From Chitinophaga caseinilytica (GTDB lineage: Bacteria; Bacteroidota; Bacteroidia; Chitinophagales; Chitinophagaceae), in contig NZ_CP150096.1 in the NCBI RefSeq assembly GCF_038396765.1, forward strand, positions 3,145,001 to 3,209,000: 64,000 bases of DNA, written 5' to 3'. Below the pieces are notes generated by a model. The model was not told the origin of the DNA and did not search any database. It was given only the letters and a program-made list of their open reading frames with translations. Below are positions 9,121 to 18,427 of this stretch, piece by piece. The position numbers were made by a program, and so were the translations under genes. The number at the start of each line of letters is the position of its first letter. The first letter of the stretch is position 1.

Positions 9121-9708
9121 ATGCAATACAATTCAGACATCGAGCAGGCGTTGCTGCGGCGGATCGCCGGGGGCGACGAACAGGCTTACCGGGTCATCTT
9201 CGACCGGTATGCCGACAGGATGTATGCCAATGCCCTCCACTTCACCAAATCGCCCGAACTTGCCAAAGACCTCACGCAGGAGGTTTTCATCCGGGTATGG
9301 CTCCACCGTTCAAGGCTCACCGAAATAGACCGGTTCGACGGGTGGCTTTTTACCGTAGCCCGAAACGTGATCCGCAACGAGCTGCGTAAAAAGGTGCTTT
9401 CCACCGAGAATATCGAATTTTTGCAGGCGTATTTTAAAGACGGCAGTCTTACGCCGGAAGAGCGCCTGGAGTTCCGGGAGCTGGAAGCGCGGGTAGACGA
9501 GGCCATCGCCCACCTGCCGCCGCAAATGAAATCGGTTTTCCTGTACAGCCGGCAGGAAGGACTGACGCATGAACAGATTGCGCAAAAAATGAATATTTCC
9601 GTCGTTTCATCCAAAACGTACATGGTGCGGTGCCTGCTCGCCATCCGGCGGCACCTCGGCAAAAACGGCGCCCGGCTGGGGCTGTTGCTGTTTTTGCTGT
9701 CGAAATAA
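9121..9708 (+). CDS. ECF sigma factor, FecI-like (unit 1)
   Basis: 195 aa from ATG 9121; the frame is open further upstream but those residues do not belong to the family. Region 2 reads EQAYRVIFDRYADRMYANAL…AKDLTQEVFIRVWLHR, and region 4 reads LPPQMKSVFLYSRQEGLTHEQIAQKMNIS. Sigma factors of this type are held by a membrane anti-sigma factor (FecR) and released when a TonB receptor with an STN domain binds its ligand. All three components follow in order (FecR 9770, SusC 11035), so this is a complete trans-envelope signalling unit. Like the sigma factor at the window start, it ends in a hydrophobic tail (RLGLLLFLLSK). Ligand unknown. Confidence 0.92.
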   Translation: MQYNSDIEQALLRRIAGGDEQAYRVIFDRYADRMYANALHFTKSPELAKDLTQEVFIRVWLHRSRLTEIDRFDGWLFTVARNVIRNELRKKVLSTENIEFLQAYFKDGSLTPEERLEFRELEARVDEAIAHLPPQMKSVFLYSRQEGLTHEQIAQKMNISVVSSKTYMVRCLLAIRRHLGKNGARLGLLLFLLSK

Positions 9709-9769
9709 AAAATATTTCGGCCGGCACGTCTTACCCCCGCATCATTTATTGTCTTTATTCCAACAAACC

Positions 9770-10948
9770 ATGCATATGCATCCGTCCGAATTAGATTCGC
9801 TCCTGCAAAAGTTCCTGGAAGACACGATCTCCGAAGCGGAACTGGACGCCCTCCGCCGGCATTTCGCCGACGAAGGCGCGGCCAGCCAACAGGAAGCGGC
9901 CATCGAGGCCGTCCTGTGGAAAGCCCGCTTTACCGACGTGCTTCCGGGATCGAAGGAGGAAGCCTTCGCGCAGGTGATGCAGGCCGCCCGCGAACGGGAA
10001 GCCACGCCGCCAACCGTCGTTCGCCCCCTCCGGCGCTGGTGGCCCGCCGCTGCCGCAGTGGCCATATTGTTGGGAGCCGGCATCTGGATGACTACACAGC
10101 GTTCCCAACGGCAACAGGATGCAGTTGCAGATACCCGTTCCGGTGACGGGATACATCCGGGCCGCGAAGGGGCCATCCTCACACTGGCCGACGGTACCGA
10201 AGTGGTGCTGGACAGTATGCAGAACGGGGTGGTAACCACGCAGGGCGCCACCACGCTCATGTTGCAGAACGGACGGCTTTCGTACGACGAAAAGCACGAT
10301 GCCGGCAAATCGGCCGATGCCTATAACACCATTGCCACGCCGCCGGGCCGGCAATTCCAGATCGTATTGCCGGACGGCACTAAAATCTGGCTGAACGCCG
10401 CATCTACCTTGCGATATCCCGTCGCGTTCAGGGGCGGGGAGCGGAAAGTGAAAGTGGAAGGGGAGGCTTACCTGGAAGTGGCGGCAGATGCCGCGCGGCC
10501 TTTTATTGTGGACGTGGCGGGCGGAACGGAGGTCCAGGTACTGGGGACCAGCTTCAATATCAATGCCTATAAAGATGAGAAAGTGCAACGTACCACGCTG
10601 CTGCAGGGCAGGGTACGCGTGAAAGCCGCGGGCGGGGAGCGCATCCTCGATCCCGGGCAGGAAGCCGTGGCGGACGGCCAGCTTTCCGTCAACAATAACG
10701 CCAACCTGGCACAGGCCATAGCCTGGAAAAACGGTGTTTTCCATTTCGAGAATGCCAGCCTGGAAACCGTCATGCGCCAGCTTTCGCGCTGGTACGACGT
10801 AGAAGTTGTATATGAAAAACAGGTGCCCGCGCTCACCTTCGGGGGAGAAATGGGCCGGAACCTGGAACTGAAAGACGTATTGGAATTCCTGGAAGGATCA
10901 GGGGTGCATTTCCGGATCGAAGGCCGGAAGCTGATCGTATCGCCCTGA
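9770..10948 (+). CDS. FecR-family anti-sigma factor (unit 1)
   Basis: 392 aa; ATG at 9770, preferred over an in-frame TTG seven codons upstream. Layout: a cytoplasmic N-terminal ~85 aa (LDSLLQKFLEDTISEAELDAL) that holds the sigma factor, one TM helix (WWPAAAAVAILLGAGIWM, about 89-106), then a periplasmic FecR domain (ATPPGRQFQIVLPDGTKIWL, then EGEAYLEVAADAARPFIVD, TEVQVLGTSFNI) and a C-terminal DUF4974 secretin-like domain (FHFENASLETVMRQLSRWYDVEV), which meets the STN domain of the receptor. It relays occupancy of the SusC at 11035 to the sigma factor at 9121. About 60 bp separate the sigma and fecR genes. Confidence 0.93.
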   Translation: MHMHPSELDSLLQKFLEDTISEAELDALRRHFADEGAASQQEAAIEAVLWKARFTDVLPGSKEEAFAQVMQAAREREATPPTVVRPLRRWWPAAAAVAILLGAGIWMTTQRSQRQQDAVADTRSGDGIHPGREGAILTLADGTEVVLDSMQNGVVTTQGATTLMLQNGRLSYDEKHDAGKSADAYNTIATPPGRQFQIVLPDGTKIWLNAASTLRYPVAFRGGERKVKVEGEAYLEVAADAARPFIVDVAGGTEVQVLGTSFNINAYKDEKVQRTTLLQGRVRVKAAGGERILDPGQEAVADGQLSVNNNANLAQAIAWKNGVFHFENASLETVMRQLSRWYDVEVVYEKQVPALTFGGEMGRNLELKDVLEFLEGSGVHFRIEGRKLIVSP

Positions 10949-11034
10949 GGGGATTTCTGAAGGTGACTATTCCCGCCGATTAACGGAAACGGCAAAGCGC
11001 CGCTATTTTATCAACTAAACCTTTGCAAACAGCT

Positions 11035-14000
11035 ATGCAATCAAACGCTCGATGCAACCGGTACGGGCATCGTATGCCCTGTACAGACGGCGGCTACCGC
11101 CGGTTGCCAACCAACCTCCATGTAACTGTCATCACCGCGATGCTATTATTTTTCAGCATCGGGGCGTATGCGCAAAAGATCACCTACGCCGGTAAGAACG
11201 TGCCGCTGGAGAAAACATTTTCCGTCATCAAAGCGCAGACCGGTTACCTCGTGGTGTACAGTTCCGGACTGTTGAAAGACGCGAAAAAAATTACCGTGAA
11301 CGCCAGCAATATGCCGCTGCAAACGTTCCTGGACAAGATATTCGAACAGCAACCGCTGAAGTATGTCATTAAACAAAACACCATCCTGCTGACCCCAAAA
11401 ACGCAATCGGCCGGCGTCCCGGAAAAGGAAGCCGCCATCCGGGAAGAAATGGACCGCGCGCAGGAGCAGGTTATCACCGGCATCGTGACCAATGAACAAG
11501 GCGTGCCCATCCCCGGCGCCACCCTCCGCAGGAAAGGCGGCACCAACGGCGCTGTTACCGGCGAAGACGGCGCTTTCCGGCTCAACGCCGGCAAAGGCGA
11601 TATCGTGCTCGTGCAGATGATGGGGTTCCGCATGCAGGAAATCGCCATCGGCGGGCAAAGCACGCTGAAGATCTCGCTGCAGCCCGAAGCGGTAAACCTG
11701 GAGAACGTGACCATTTCCACCGGGTATAAGAAAATCCCGAAATACCAGCTCACCGGCGCCGCGTCCGTCATCACCGAAAAGGAATATGACCAGCGCGTGG
11801 CCGTTACCGGCAATTTCCTCGAAAGCCTCGAGGGTAAAGTGCCGGGGCTGGTGTATAACAGCCAGACGGGCGAGCTTTCCATCCGCGGCGTTTCCACCTT
11901 CGATGCGGTAAAAAGGCCGCTGATCGTGGTAGACGGCTTCCCGACGGAGATCGACCTCAATACCATCAACCCCATCGATATCGTTTCCATTTCCGTACTG
12001 CGCGATGCCGCCGCGGCATCCATTTACGGGGTGCGCGCTTCCAACGGCGTGATCGTCGTGGAAACGCGGAGAGGCCAGGCCGGCAAGGCCCGCTTCAATT
12101 TCCGCGCCACCACTGCCATGCAGGACGCGCCCGATTTCGGGTACCTGCGCTACGCCGGCGCGCCGGAATTTGCCGGGCTGCAGGAAGCGCAGTTCCGGAA
12201 ATCCAATCCCTCAGAATCCAGCTACACCACCACAGGCGGGCCCCCGGCACCGGTGTTCCAGATCCTGTTCGACGAAAAAGCCAATCGCATCACGCCCGCC
12301 ATCGCCCGCCAACGGCTCGATTCCATTGCCGGGTACGACAACCGCCGCGATTACGAAAACCTGTTCTACCGCTCCCGCGCCGCGCATAACCTCAACCTCG
12401 ACGTGAGCGGCGGCGGCGAGAAAAGCACCTATCTTTTCGGCGTAAACTACATCGGCGAGAAGCGCGAAGGCATGAATGCAAAAAACGACCAGCTCATGCT
12501 CAACCTGGCCAATACCTTTCAATTGTCGCCCCGCATCCGGATGGACTTCCGCAGTACCTATGCCCACGCCGCATCCGGCCAGGGCGTGATCCCTTCGCTG
12601 ACGGACTTTTATCCCTACGAACGCCTCACCGACGAACACGGCAATCCCGTTTCCGTTGTGCAGGGCCCCAACCGCGATTACCTCAGCACCGGCACTTCGA
12701 AAGCCCGTAACGACCGGTTGATCGCGGCGGGGCTGTACGATCAGCTCTATTATCCTTACCGCCAGCTGACCGCCAATACCACCGATATCAAAACCAACTC
12801 GGTGAAAGTTCAGGCCCGGCTGGAAGGGAAGATCGCTTCCTGGCTCACCGCGGAAGTAGGCGGGAACTACGAATACCTGCAAGGTGTGTCGAAAAACCTG
12901 TTGCTGGAATCGGCTTATGAAGTGCGTCAGCTGCTCAATATGAAAGCCACGAAAGACGCCAGCGGGCGCCCGCAGTTCATCGACGTTCCGCAAGGCAACA
13001 TCCTCCGGAAAACCGATCAGAATGCCATGAACTACACGCTCCGCGGACAGCTCAATGCCGATAAGCGTTTCGGGGATCATGAGATCACCGGCATGCTGGG
13101 CGCCGAACAACGCAGGACGACCGCAGACGCCACGCTGGCCAGCTTCTTCGGGTACGACGGTCAAACGCTGCTCAGTAAGCCCGTCAACCTCCAGCGCGCT
13201 TCCCTGTCTACCCGCCCCGCATTTACCGACGCGAACATGTACGGCTCCGGGATGAACCTGACGAACTATTTCAACGAAACCAGCAGCGACCGCCGCTTCA
13301 TGTCGTATTACGCGCAAGCCACCTACATCTACAAAAGCAAATACATCGCAACGGGCAGTTACCGGATCGACCAGTCGAACCTCTTCGGCGTGGACCCGAA
13401 GTATAAATACCGCCCGCTTTGGTCTACCGGCCTGGCATGGCGCCTGCATATGGAGGATTTCCTGAAAGACAAAACCTGGATCAGCGAACTGAAACTGAAC
13501 GCCACCACCGGCCTCAACGGCAACGTGCCCCTCAGCAATAACGGGCCGTTCCTCATCCTGCAATCGCAGCTCAACAATCTGTTCGACGTATCGCAGCCCG
13601 CATATTTCGTGCTGACGCCGGAGAACCAGTCGCTCCGCTGGGAAACCACCCGCTCCTACAACCTCCGCCTCGATTATGGGTTCTTCAACAACCGGCTGTA
13701 CGGTTCGGTGGATTATTACGTGAAGCGGACCAACGACGTGTTCGGGCAGTACGACGCCGATCCCACCACCGGGTTCAACCAATACAACGCCAATACCGCC
13801 ACCATCCGCAACAGCGGGGTAGACCTGCTCATTTCCTCCGTGAACGCGCGCAGCCGGAAATTCGAATGGCGGACTTCGCTCACCGCATCGCTGAACCACA
13901 ACAAGGTGCTGGCGGTGAAAGCCACGGAATATGATAATTCCCAGAGCATCACCAGCAACCGCATCAACCGGAAAGATTATCCGATGGATGCCTTGTTCAG

Positions 14001-14658
14001 TTATAATTACGGCGGCCTCACCAACATGGGCAAACCCTTCGTGAACGACCGGAAAGGCGGGCAGCATATCCTCAACTTCTACGGTGCGGCCGTGGTGGAC
14101 GTCACGTTCGACGATCTCATCTACAACGGGACGGTTACGCCCAAATACGTGCTGGGCTTGAACAACCAGTTTACGGTAGGAGCTTTCGACCTGTCGTTCC
14201 TCTTCATGTATTACGGCGGCCACGTTATGCGTGTGGAGCAGCCCAGCCCGGACAACCTCGGTTCCTACGCCACGCCGCTGCTGGAAGGTTCCGCCAATTA
14301 CTGGAAGCAGCCCGGAGACGAACTGGTGACGCAGATCCCCGGATTTACACCCGGCAGGGCGGCTGACCCGTATTATTTTTCGTCGTACGCGCGATATGGG
14401 TATAAGTATGCATCGCAATTCGTGCGCCGGGCCGATTACATCCGCCTGCGCGATGTGGTGCTGACCTGGAACGCCAATTTCGCTTTCATGAAGAAAGCGG
14501 GCTTCTCCCGCACGCAGTTGCGCCTGCAGGGGCAGAATATGTTCAAATACACGTTCAGCGGGAATGATATCGATCCGGAAGCCATCGACCGCGTGAGCGG
14601 CCGCCGCCGGCTGGAAGTACAGCCGCTGTACAGCCTTTCCCTTTTCACTAACTTCTAA
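11035..14658 (+). CDS. SusC/RagA TonB-dependent transporter with STN signalling domain (unit 1)
   Basis: 1207 aa from ATG 11035. A long N-terminal stretch precedes the hydrophobic segment VTVITAMLLFFSIGAYAQ, so the real start could be internal. Then come an STN domain (~50-115; KITYAGKNVPLEKTFSVIKA…), a CarboxypepD-regulatory-like beta-sandwich (ITGIVTNEQGVPIPGATL), a TonB-box region (LENVTISTGYKK), the plug (LESLEGKVPGL, RPLIVVDGFP, SISVLRDAAAASIYGVRASN) and the 22-strand barrel ending in SLSLFTNF. It imports a ligand too large for porins, probably a glycan fragment or a peptide, with the SusD lid encoded 12 bp downstream. The STN domain makes it a signal-transducing receptor for the FecR/ECF pair just upstream. 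Substrate not readable. Confidence 0.93.
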   Translation: MQSNARCNRYGHRMPCTDGGYRRLPTNLHVTVITAMLLFFSIGAYAQKITYAGKNVPLEKTFSVIKAQTGYLVVYSSGLLKDAKKITVNASNMPLQTFLDKIFEQQPLKYVIKQNTILLTPKTQSAGVPEKEAAIREEMDRAQEQVITGIVTNEQGVPIPGATLRRKGGTNGAVTGEDGAFRLNAGKGDIVLVQMMGFRMQEIAIGGQSTLKISLQPEAVNLENVTISTGYKKIPKYQLTGAASVITEKEYDQRVAVTGNFLESLEGKVPGLVYNSQTGELSIRGVSTFDAVKRPLIVVDGFPTEIDLNTINPIDIVSISVLRDAAAASIYGVRASNGVIVVETRRGQAGKARFNFRATTAMQDAPDFGYLRYAGAPEFAGLQEAQFRKSNPSESSYTTTGGPPAPVFQILFDEKANRITPAIARQRLDSIAGYDNRRDYENLFYRSRAAHNLNLDVSGGGEKSTYLFGVNYIGEKREGMNAKNDQLMLNLANTFQLSPRIRMDFRSTYAHAASGQGVIPSLTDFYPYERLTDEHGNPVSVVQGPNRDYLSTGTSKARNDRLIAAGLYDQLYYPYRQLTANTTDIKTNSVKVQARLEGKIASWLTAEVGGNYEYLQGVSKNLLLESAYEVRQLLNMKATKDASGRPQFIDVPQGNILRKTDQNAMNYTLRGQLNADKRFGDHEITGMLGAEQRRTTADATLASFFGYDGQTLLSKPVNLQRASLSTRPAFTDANMYGSGMNLTNYFNETSSDRRFMSYYAQATYIYKSKYIATGSYRIDQSNLFGVDPKYKYRPLWSTGLAWRLHMEDFLKDKTWISELKLNATTGLNGNVPLSNNGPFLILQSQLNNLFDVSQPAYFVLTPENQSLRWETTRSYNLRLDYGFFNNRLYGSVDYYVKRTNDVFGQYDADPTTGFNQYNANTATIRNSGVDLLISSVNARSRKFEWRTSLTASLNHNKVLAVKATEYDNSQSITSNRINRKDYPMDALFSYNYGGLTNMGKPFVNDRKGGQHILNFYGAAVVDVTFDDLIYNGTVTPKYVLGLNNQFTVGAFDLSFLFMYYGGHVMRVEQPSPDNLGSYATPLLEGSANYWKQPGDELVTQIPGFTPGRAADPYYFSSYARYGYKYASQFVRRADYIRLRDVVLTWNANFAFMKKAGFSRTQLRLQGQNMFKYTFSGNDIDPEAIDRVSGRRRLEVQPLYSLSLFTNF

Positions 14659-14670
14659 GGCCCGAACATC

Positions 14671-16020
14671 ATGCAATTCAAATATATTTTCCTTACACTG
14701 GCAGCGGCCGCATTATCGATGACGGGCTGCAACAAGTTCCTCGACGTTAAGCCCAAAGGGATCGTGATCCCCGATAAGGTGAACGATTTCCAGCTGATGC
14801 TGAATTCCCGGAACATGAACTTCAGCTATCCCACCGTGCTGCTGGAAATTTCAGATGATTATTACGAAGAGTTCGACGATCTCAGCACCGCACCTTCCGC
14901 CAATGCTTACTTCTGGCGCGAAGGGCTCGACCAGAACGAACAGTCGGAGCCCATTGCCTGGGGGCCGCTGTACAACACGATCTACCATGCCAATGTGATC
15001 ATCAATAACGTGCTGAAGGTGAAAGACGGCACCGAAGCCCAGCGGAAATCCGTGGAGGCCGAGGCGCTGGTGATCCGTTCGGATTGCTATTTCACGCTGC
15101 TGACAATATTCGCCAAAGCGTACAATCCCGCTACGGCTGCGAAAGATCCGGGACTGCCGCTGATCACGAGCACGGACGTGACCGATAAAACGCCGCAGCG
15201 CGCATCGGTACAGGTTACGCTGGACAGCATGCTCAATGCGCTGCATCGCGCCATTCCCTCCCTTCCGCTGACCAATCTCAACAAGCACCGGCCCACCAAA
15301 TACGCCGCTTACGGCCTGCTGGCAAGGATCTACCTGTACATGCGCAACTTCCCCGAAGCGGGTAAATACGCTGACCTGGCACTTTCCATGCAGCATACCC
15401 TGATCGATTATAACGATTATGTGGACGTATGGGATTTCCCGTCTATGGATGCCAATCCGGAAGTGCTGTGGCAGCGCGGTTCGCTGGATTATATGCTGCC
15501 GGCCGGCGGAAGGTTGCAGAAAAGCCTGGCAGACCTTTACCCGGATTCCGACCGCCGCAAAACCCTTTTGACGTATGAGTGGCCCGCGGGCTCGGGTTTT
15601 TATACCTATAACGCAGAGCCAGGATGGTTCAATTTCGGCAGCACCTTCCCGGAAATGTACCTGACGAAAGCGGAAGCGCTGGCGCGGAACGATCAGCCTG
15701 CCGCCGCCATGGACGTCATCAACGAATTGCGCCGCTACCGCATAGACACGGATGCATACGCGCCCCTTACCGCCGCCAATAAAACCGATGCCCTGCAGAA
15801 AGTACTGCTGGAGCGAAGGAAAGAGCTCGCCTTCCGCGGACAACGCTGGATGGATATGAAGCGCCTCGACCAGGAGGGGCTCATGCCGAAGGTAGACAGG
15901 GTGCTCCGCAGCACCGGCGCCGTACAGGCCACCCTCGCGCCCGGCGACAAAAAATACGTTTTCCAGATACCCGCGCGGGTACAGCAATTCAACCCTGATA
16001 TCATTTTAAATGACCGCTAA
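14671..16020 (+). CDS. SusD/RagB surface lipoprotein (unit 1)
   Basis: 449 aa lipoprotein: MQFKYIFLTLAAAALSMTGC is an SPII signal with the lipidated Cys at residue 20, followed by NKFLDVKPKG, the classic SusD start. TPR-like helices (YNTIYHANVIINNVL, AEALVIRSDCYFTLLTIFAKAY, KYAAYGLLARIYLYMRNFPEAGKYAD) and the C-terminal EMYLTKAEALARND…LLERRKELAFRGQRWMDMKRL match the family. It sits over the SusC barrel as a substrate-binding lid. It is rather short for a SusD (usually 480-600 aa). It lies 12 bp after SusC and overlaps or abuts the TlpA-like gene, so it is part of the same operon. Confidence 0.93.
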   Translation: MQFKYIFLTLAAAALSMTGCNKFLDVKPKGIVIPDKVNDFQLMLNSRNMNFSYPTVLLEISDDYYEEFDDLSTAPSANAYFWREGLDQNEQSEPIAWGPLYNTIYHANVIINNVLKVKDGTEAQRKSVEAEALVIRSDCYFTLLTIFAKAYNPATAAKDPGLPLITSTDVTDKTPQRASVQVTLDSMLNALHRAIPSLPLTNLNKHRPTKYAAYGLLARIYLYMRNFPEAGKYADLALSMQHTLIDYNDYVDVWDFPSMDANPEVLWQRGSLDYMLPAGGRLQKSLADLYPDSDRRKTLLTYEWPAGSGFYTYNAEPGWFNFGSTFPEMYLTKAEALARNDQPAAAMDVINELRRYRIDTDAYAPLTAANKTDALQKVLLERRKELAFRGQRWMDMKRLDQEGLMPKVDRVLRSTGAVQATLAPGDKKYVFQIPARVQQFNPDIILNDR

Positions 16021-16021
16021 T

Positions 16022-17542
16022 ATGCCAGTAAATATGAGAAAACTCATGCTTTGTTTCGCGTCGGGCATCGTTCTGCATGCCGCCGCGTACGCCCAGAAGG
16101 GCACCGCCGCCCTTGCGGGCCAGCTCAAAAAGGACGATATCACCACACCGTTGCATATCCGTAATATGGATGGTGCCGACCTTACCATTCCCGTAGAGGC
16201 CGATGGTACATTCAGCGGGAAGATCAATATTCCCGCAAAAGGTTTCTATGATGTGTCCGGCGTCGGGAATATATACCTCGAGCCTGGATATGCGCTCAAC
16301 ATCGTTTATGCGCCAGACAGTACCTACCGTTTTACCGGCAAAGGCGCGGTGGAAAACAATGCGTTCGTATCCGCCAGCAAAAAACTCGGCAATTACCTCG
16401 CCCTGGGCGAAGAAACCCTGCTGGCGCAGGAAGCGCTGTACATCCCCATGCCGGAATTCCTCGCTAAACTGGACGCGTTCCTGGACGGGGGAAAGAAAGA
16501 GTTCGCCAAATCATCGAACGCTTCGTTCCGGGAGATCGCAGAAAAAGACCTGGCGTTTTATGCCAAATATGTGATGCACATGTACGCCATTTACTATGGC
16601 ACCGACCTCGTGAAACAGGCGGAATTCTACAAATTCATGCAATCCGGCGACAGGGCCGATTCCAATTATCAAAGGAAATTCCGCGCACTGGACTCGGCCC
16701 AGCGCGTAAAACGGCTGACCAAAGAAGAAAAGGCGAAGCTGACGGACCTGTACGATGTGCAGTGGGATAAAAACGATGCGCAGCTTTTCAAACAGTCGTA
16801 CTGGTACCGCTACATGTTATCGTCGCACCTGTCGGCGCTGCAGTGGGGGAAATACCGCGATCTGTGGATGGCGGAGGGAACGGGCCGCGACCGGCGCAGC
16901 CTCATCGATCTGACGATCGTGCAGCATGAAGTGAAAGACCCCTTCATCCTGTCGAACCTCCGGCACCGGCATGTCACCAACGCCCTGAAAATGCTCGGCG
17001 ACAAGGCGCTCCGCGATAGCTTGTACCAAAATTACATGGCTACCGTAAAACGCGCGGATTACCGGAAGGCGGTCGAGGAAATCTATGCCAATGCCAACAC
17101 TTTCGGCGATAATAAGCAGGCGCCCGACTTCACGTACGAAGACATCAACGGCAAAAACGTTTCCCTGCGCGATTTACGCGGGAAGTATGTGTATATCGAT
17201 GTGTGGGCCACCTGGTGCGGGCCCTGCAAAGCGGAAATTCCGCATCTCGAAAAAGTGGAAAAAGCTTTCCATGGAAAGGATATCACGTTCGTGAGCCTGT
17301 CGGTAGACAAGCAATCGGATAAGGGAAAATGGGTGGAATTCGTGAAGAACGGAACGCTGAACAGCATCCAGGTGCTGGCCGATAAGGATTTCGGTTCCGA
17401 TTTCGTAAAGAAATTCAATATCAACGCCATTCCCCGCTTCATCCTCATTTCGCCGGACGGCAAAATCGTGAGCGCCAACGCGCTGCGGCCTTCCGACCCG
17501 AAGCTGACGGAAATGCTGGAAAAGTTACTGTCGAAAGGATAA
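16022..17542 (+). CDS. TlpA-like thioredoxin-fold oxidoreductase
   Basis: About 506 aa. Possible ATG starts lie at 16010 (overlapping the SusD stop), 16022 and 16034; all lead into signal peptide MRKLMLCFASGIVLHAAAYA. An N-terminal ~130 aa beta domain (DUF4369-like: AALAGQLKKDD…VEADGTFSGKINIPAKGFYDV) is followed by a helical linker of ~200 aa and a C-terminal thioredoxin/redoxin domain with VDVWATWCGPCKAEIPHLEK. The CGPC dithiol is the redox centre, and the cis-Pro loop (INAIPRFILI) is present. Such proteins reduce or shuffle disulfides in the periplasm. Being the last gene of an ECF-FecR-SusCD operon suggests that it handles a redox-sensitive ligand or the envelope complex (inference). Confidence 0.88.
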   Translation: MPVNMRKLMLCFASGIVLHAAAYAQKGTAALAGQLKKDDITTPLHIRNMDGADLTIPVEADGTFSGKINIPAKGFYDVSGVGNIYLEPGYALNIVYAPDSTYRFTGKGAVENNAFVSASKKLGNYLALGEETLLAQEALYIPMPEFLAKLDAFLDGGKKEFAKSSNASFREIAEKDLAFYAKYVMHMYAIYYGTDLVKQAEFYKFMQSGDRADSNYQRKFRALDSAQRVKRLTKEEKAKLTDLYDVQWDKNDAQLFKQSYWYRYMLSSHLSALQWGKYRDLWMAEGTGRDRRSLIDLTIVQHEVKDPFILSNLRHRHVTNALKMLGDKALRDSLYQNYMATVKRADYRKAVEEIYANANTFGDNKQAPDFTYEDINGKNVSLRDLRGKYVYIDVWATWCGPCKAEIPHLEKVEKAFHGKDITFVSLSVDKQSDKGKWVEFVKNGTLNSIQVLADKDFGSDFVKKFNINAIPRFILISPDGKIVSANALRPSDPKLTEMLEKLLSKG

Positions 17543-17561
17543 GCATCATCCCGTGAATGTT

Positions 17562-17590
17562 AAAGGCCGGTCTTGTGACCGGCTTTTTTT
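17562..17590 (+). terminator. Rho-independent terminator of unit 1
   Basis: Stem GCCGGTC (17566-17572), loop TTGT, stem GACCGGC (17577-17583), then seven T residues. It starts 20-25 bp after the stop of the TlpA-like gene. It separates the first ECF/SusCD unit from the second, which therefore needs its own promoter in 17591-17792. Confidence 0.9.
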
Positions 17591-17792
17591 GATCACCCGG
17601 GCCGCATCTTCGTATCACCACGATTTACGGCGTGAATCCGGGGCTGTGAGGGGCTTGGGTGTATCGTAATACTAGGGTGTTGCCCGCTCGGAAACTTTCT
17701 GAAAAAGAAAGGAAAATTGTCGCGCCGGTGCTTATATTGTGCAGGTGGATGGGGGCCAACCGTGACAGTGAACAATTATTTTATCCGAGACT

Positions 17793-18365
17793 ATGGTGCA
17801 TTTGTTAAGACGGATACAGGAGGAAGACGACCAGGCGGCGTTCAGGGAATTGTACCTGTCCCTTGCACCGCAACTCCTCAAATTCGCCTACCTGTATATC
17901 AAAAGCAAGTTCATTGCGGAAGAGGTAGTGAACGATGTTTTCCTGCGCCTCTGGCACAGGCGGCAGCACCTCGATGAGATTTCCGATCTGAAGGTATACC
18001 TGTATGTAGGCATCCGGAACGGGATTTCCAATTACTTCACCCGGAACAAGGAATGGGAACATGTAGACATCGACACCGTATCGGACGTAGCCCTGGAGCT
18101 CGCCATCGATCCGGAACAGCAGATGATTTCCTCCGAATTGCGGACCCGGATCGAAACCGCGGTGGCAGGCCTGCCGCCCCGGTGCCGCGTTATTTTCAAA
18201 CTGATCCGGGAAGACGGGCTGAAGTACCGGGAAGTAGCGGAAATCCTCAATCTTTCCGTGAAAACGATCGAAAACCAGGTTACCATCGCCATCCGGAAAA
18301 TCGGCGATGAAATATATTTGCGCACGGGCGAAGGCCGGCCGGCGGAGCGTTCTTCCAATATTTAA
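17793..18365 (+). CDS. ECF sigma factor, FecI-like (unit 2)
   Basis: 190 aa. Region 2: DDQAAFRELYLSLAPQLLKF and EEVVNDVFLRLWHRR; region 4: LPPRCRVIFKLIREDGLKYR then EVAEILNLSVKTIENQV. This is a standard FecI-type sigma factor of Bacteroidota, without the hydrophobic tail seen in the other two of this window. It heads the second complete signalling unit: FecR (18428), STN-SusC (19529), SusD (22900). The 200 bp upstream, after the terminator at 17590, must carry its promoter; none is clear. Confidence 0.92.
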   Translation: MVHLLRRIQEEDDQAAFRELYLSLAPQLLKFAYLYIKSKFIAEEVVNDVFLRLWHRRQHLDEISDLKVYLYVGIRNGISNYFTRNKEWEHVDIDTVSDVALELAIDPEQQMISSELRTRIETAVAGLPPRCRVIFKLIREDGLKYREVAEILNLSVKTIENQVTIAIRKIGDEIYLRTGEGRPAERSSNI

Positions 18366-18375
18366 ACGCTTTTTT

Positions 18376-18403
18376 GGGGGTAAAGGCAAAAAAATGTGTC
18401 TAA
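18376..18403 (+). promoter_or_regulatory. Possible ECF-type promoter between sigma and fecR genes
   Basis: GGGGGTA (18376-18382) and TGTCTAA (18397-18403) are separated by 14 bases in the 62-bp gap before fecR. GTC-containing -10 boxes are common in ECF-sigma promoters, so this may be an autoregulated promoter for fecR-susCD. The matching gap in unit 1 contains CGTCTTA (9727-9733) but no G-rich upstream box, which weakens the case. Confidence 0.25.
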
Positions 18404-18427
18404 ACGACAGCAGAACTTAATTTTGAA

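Noticed and set aside
9706..9769. ECF promoter box CGTCTTA between sigma and fecR genes of unit 1
   Set aside because: A GTC-containing -10-like box is present, but no upstream element comparable to that of unit 2 stands at a matching distance.
12211..14676. Long minus-strand frame of about 820 codons opposite the unit-1 SusC gene
   Set aside because: Same composition signature; the plus-strand SusC is certain. Treated as a codon-bias shadow.
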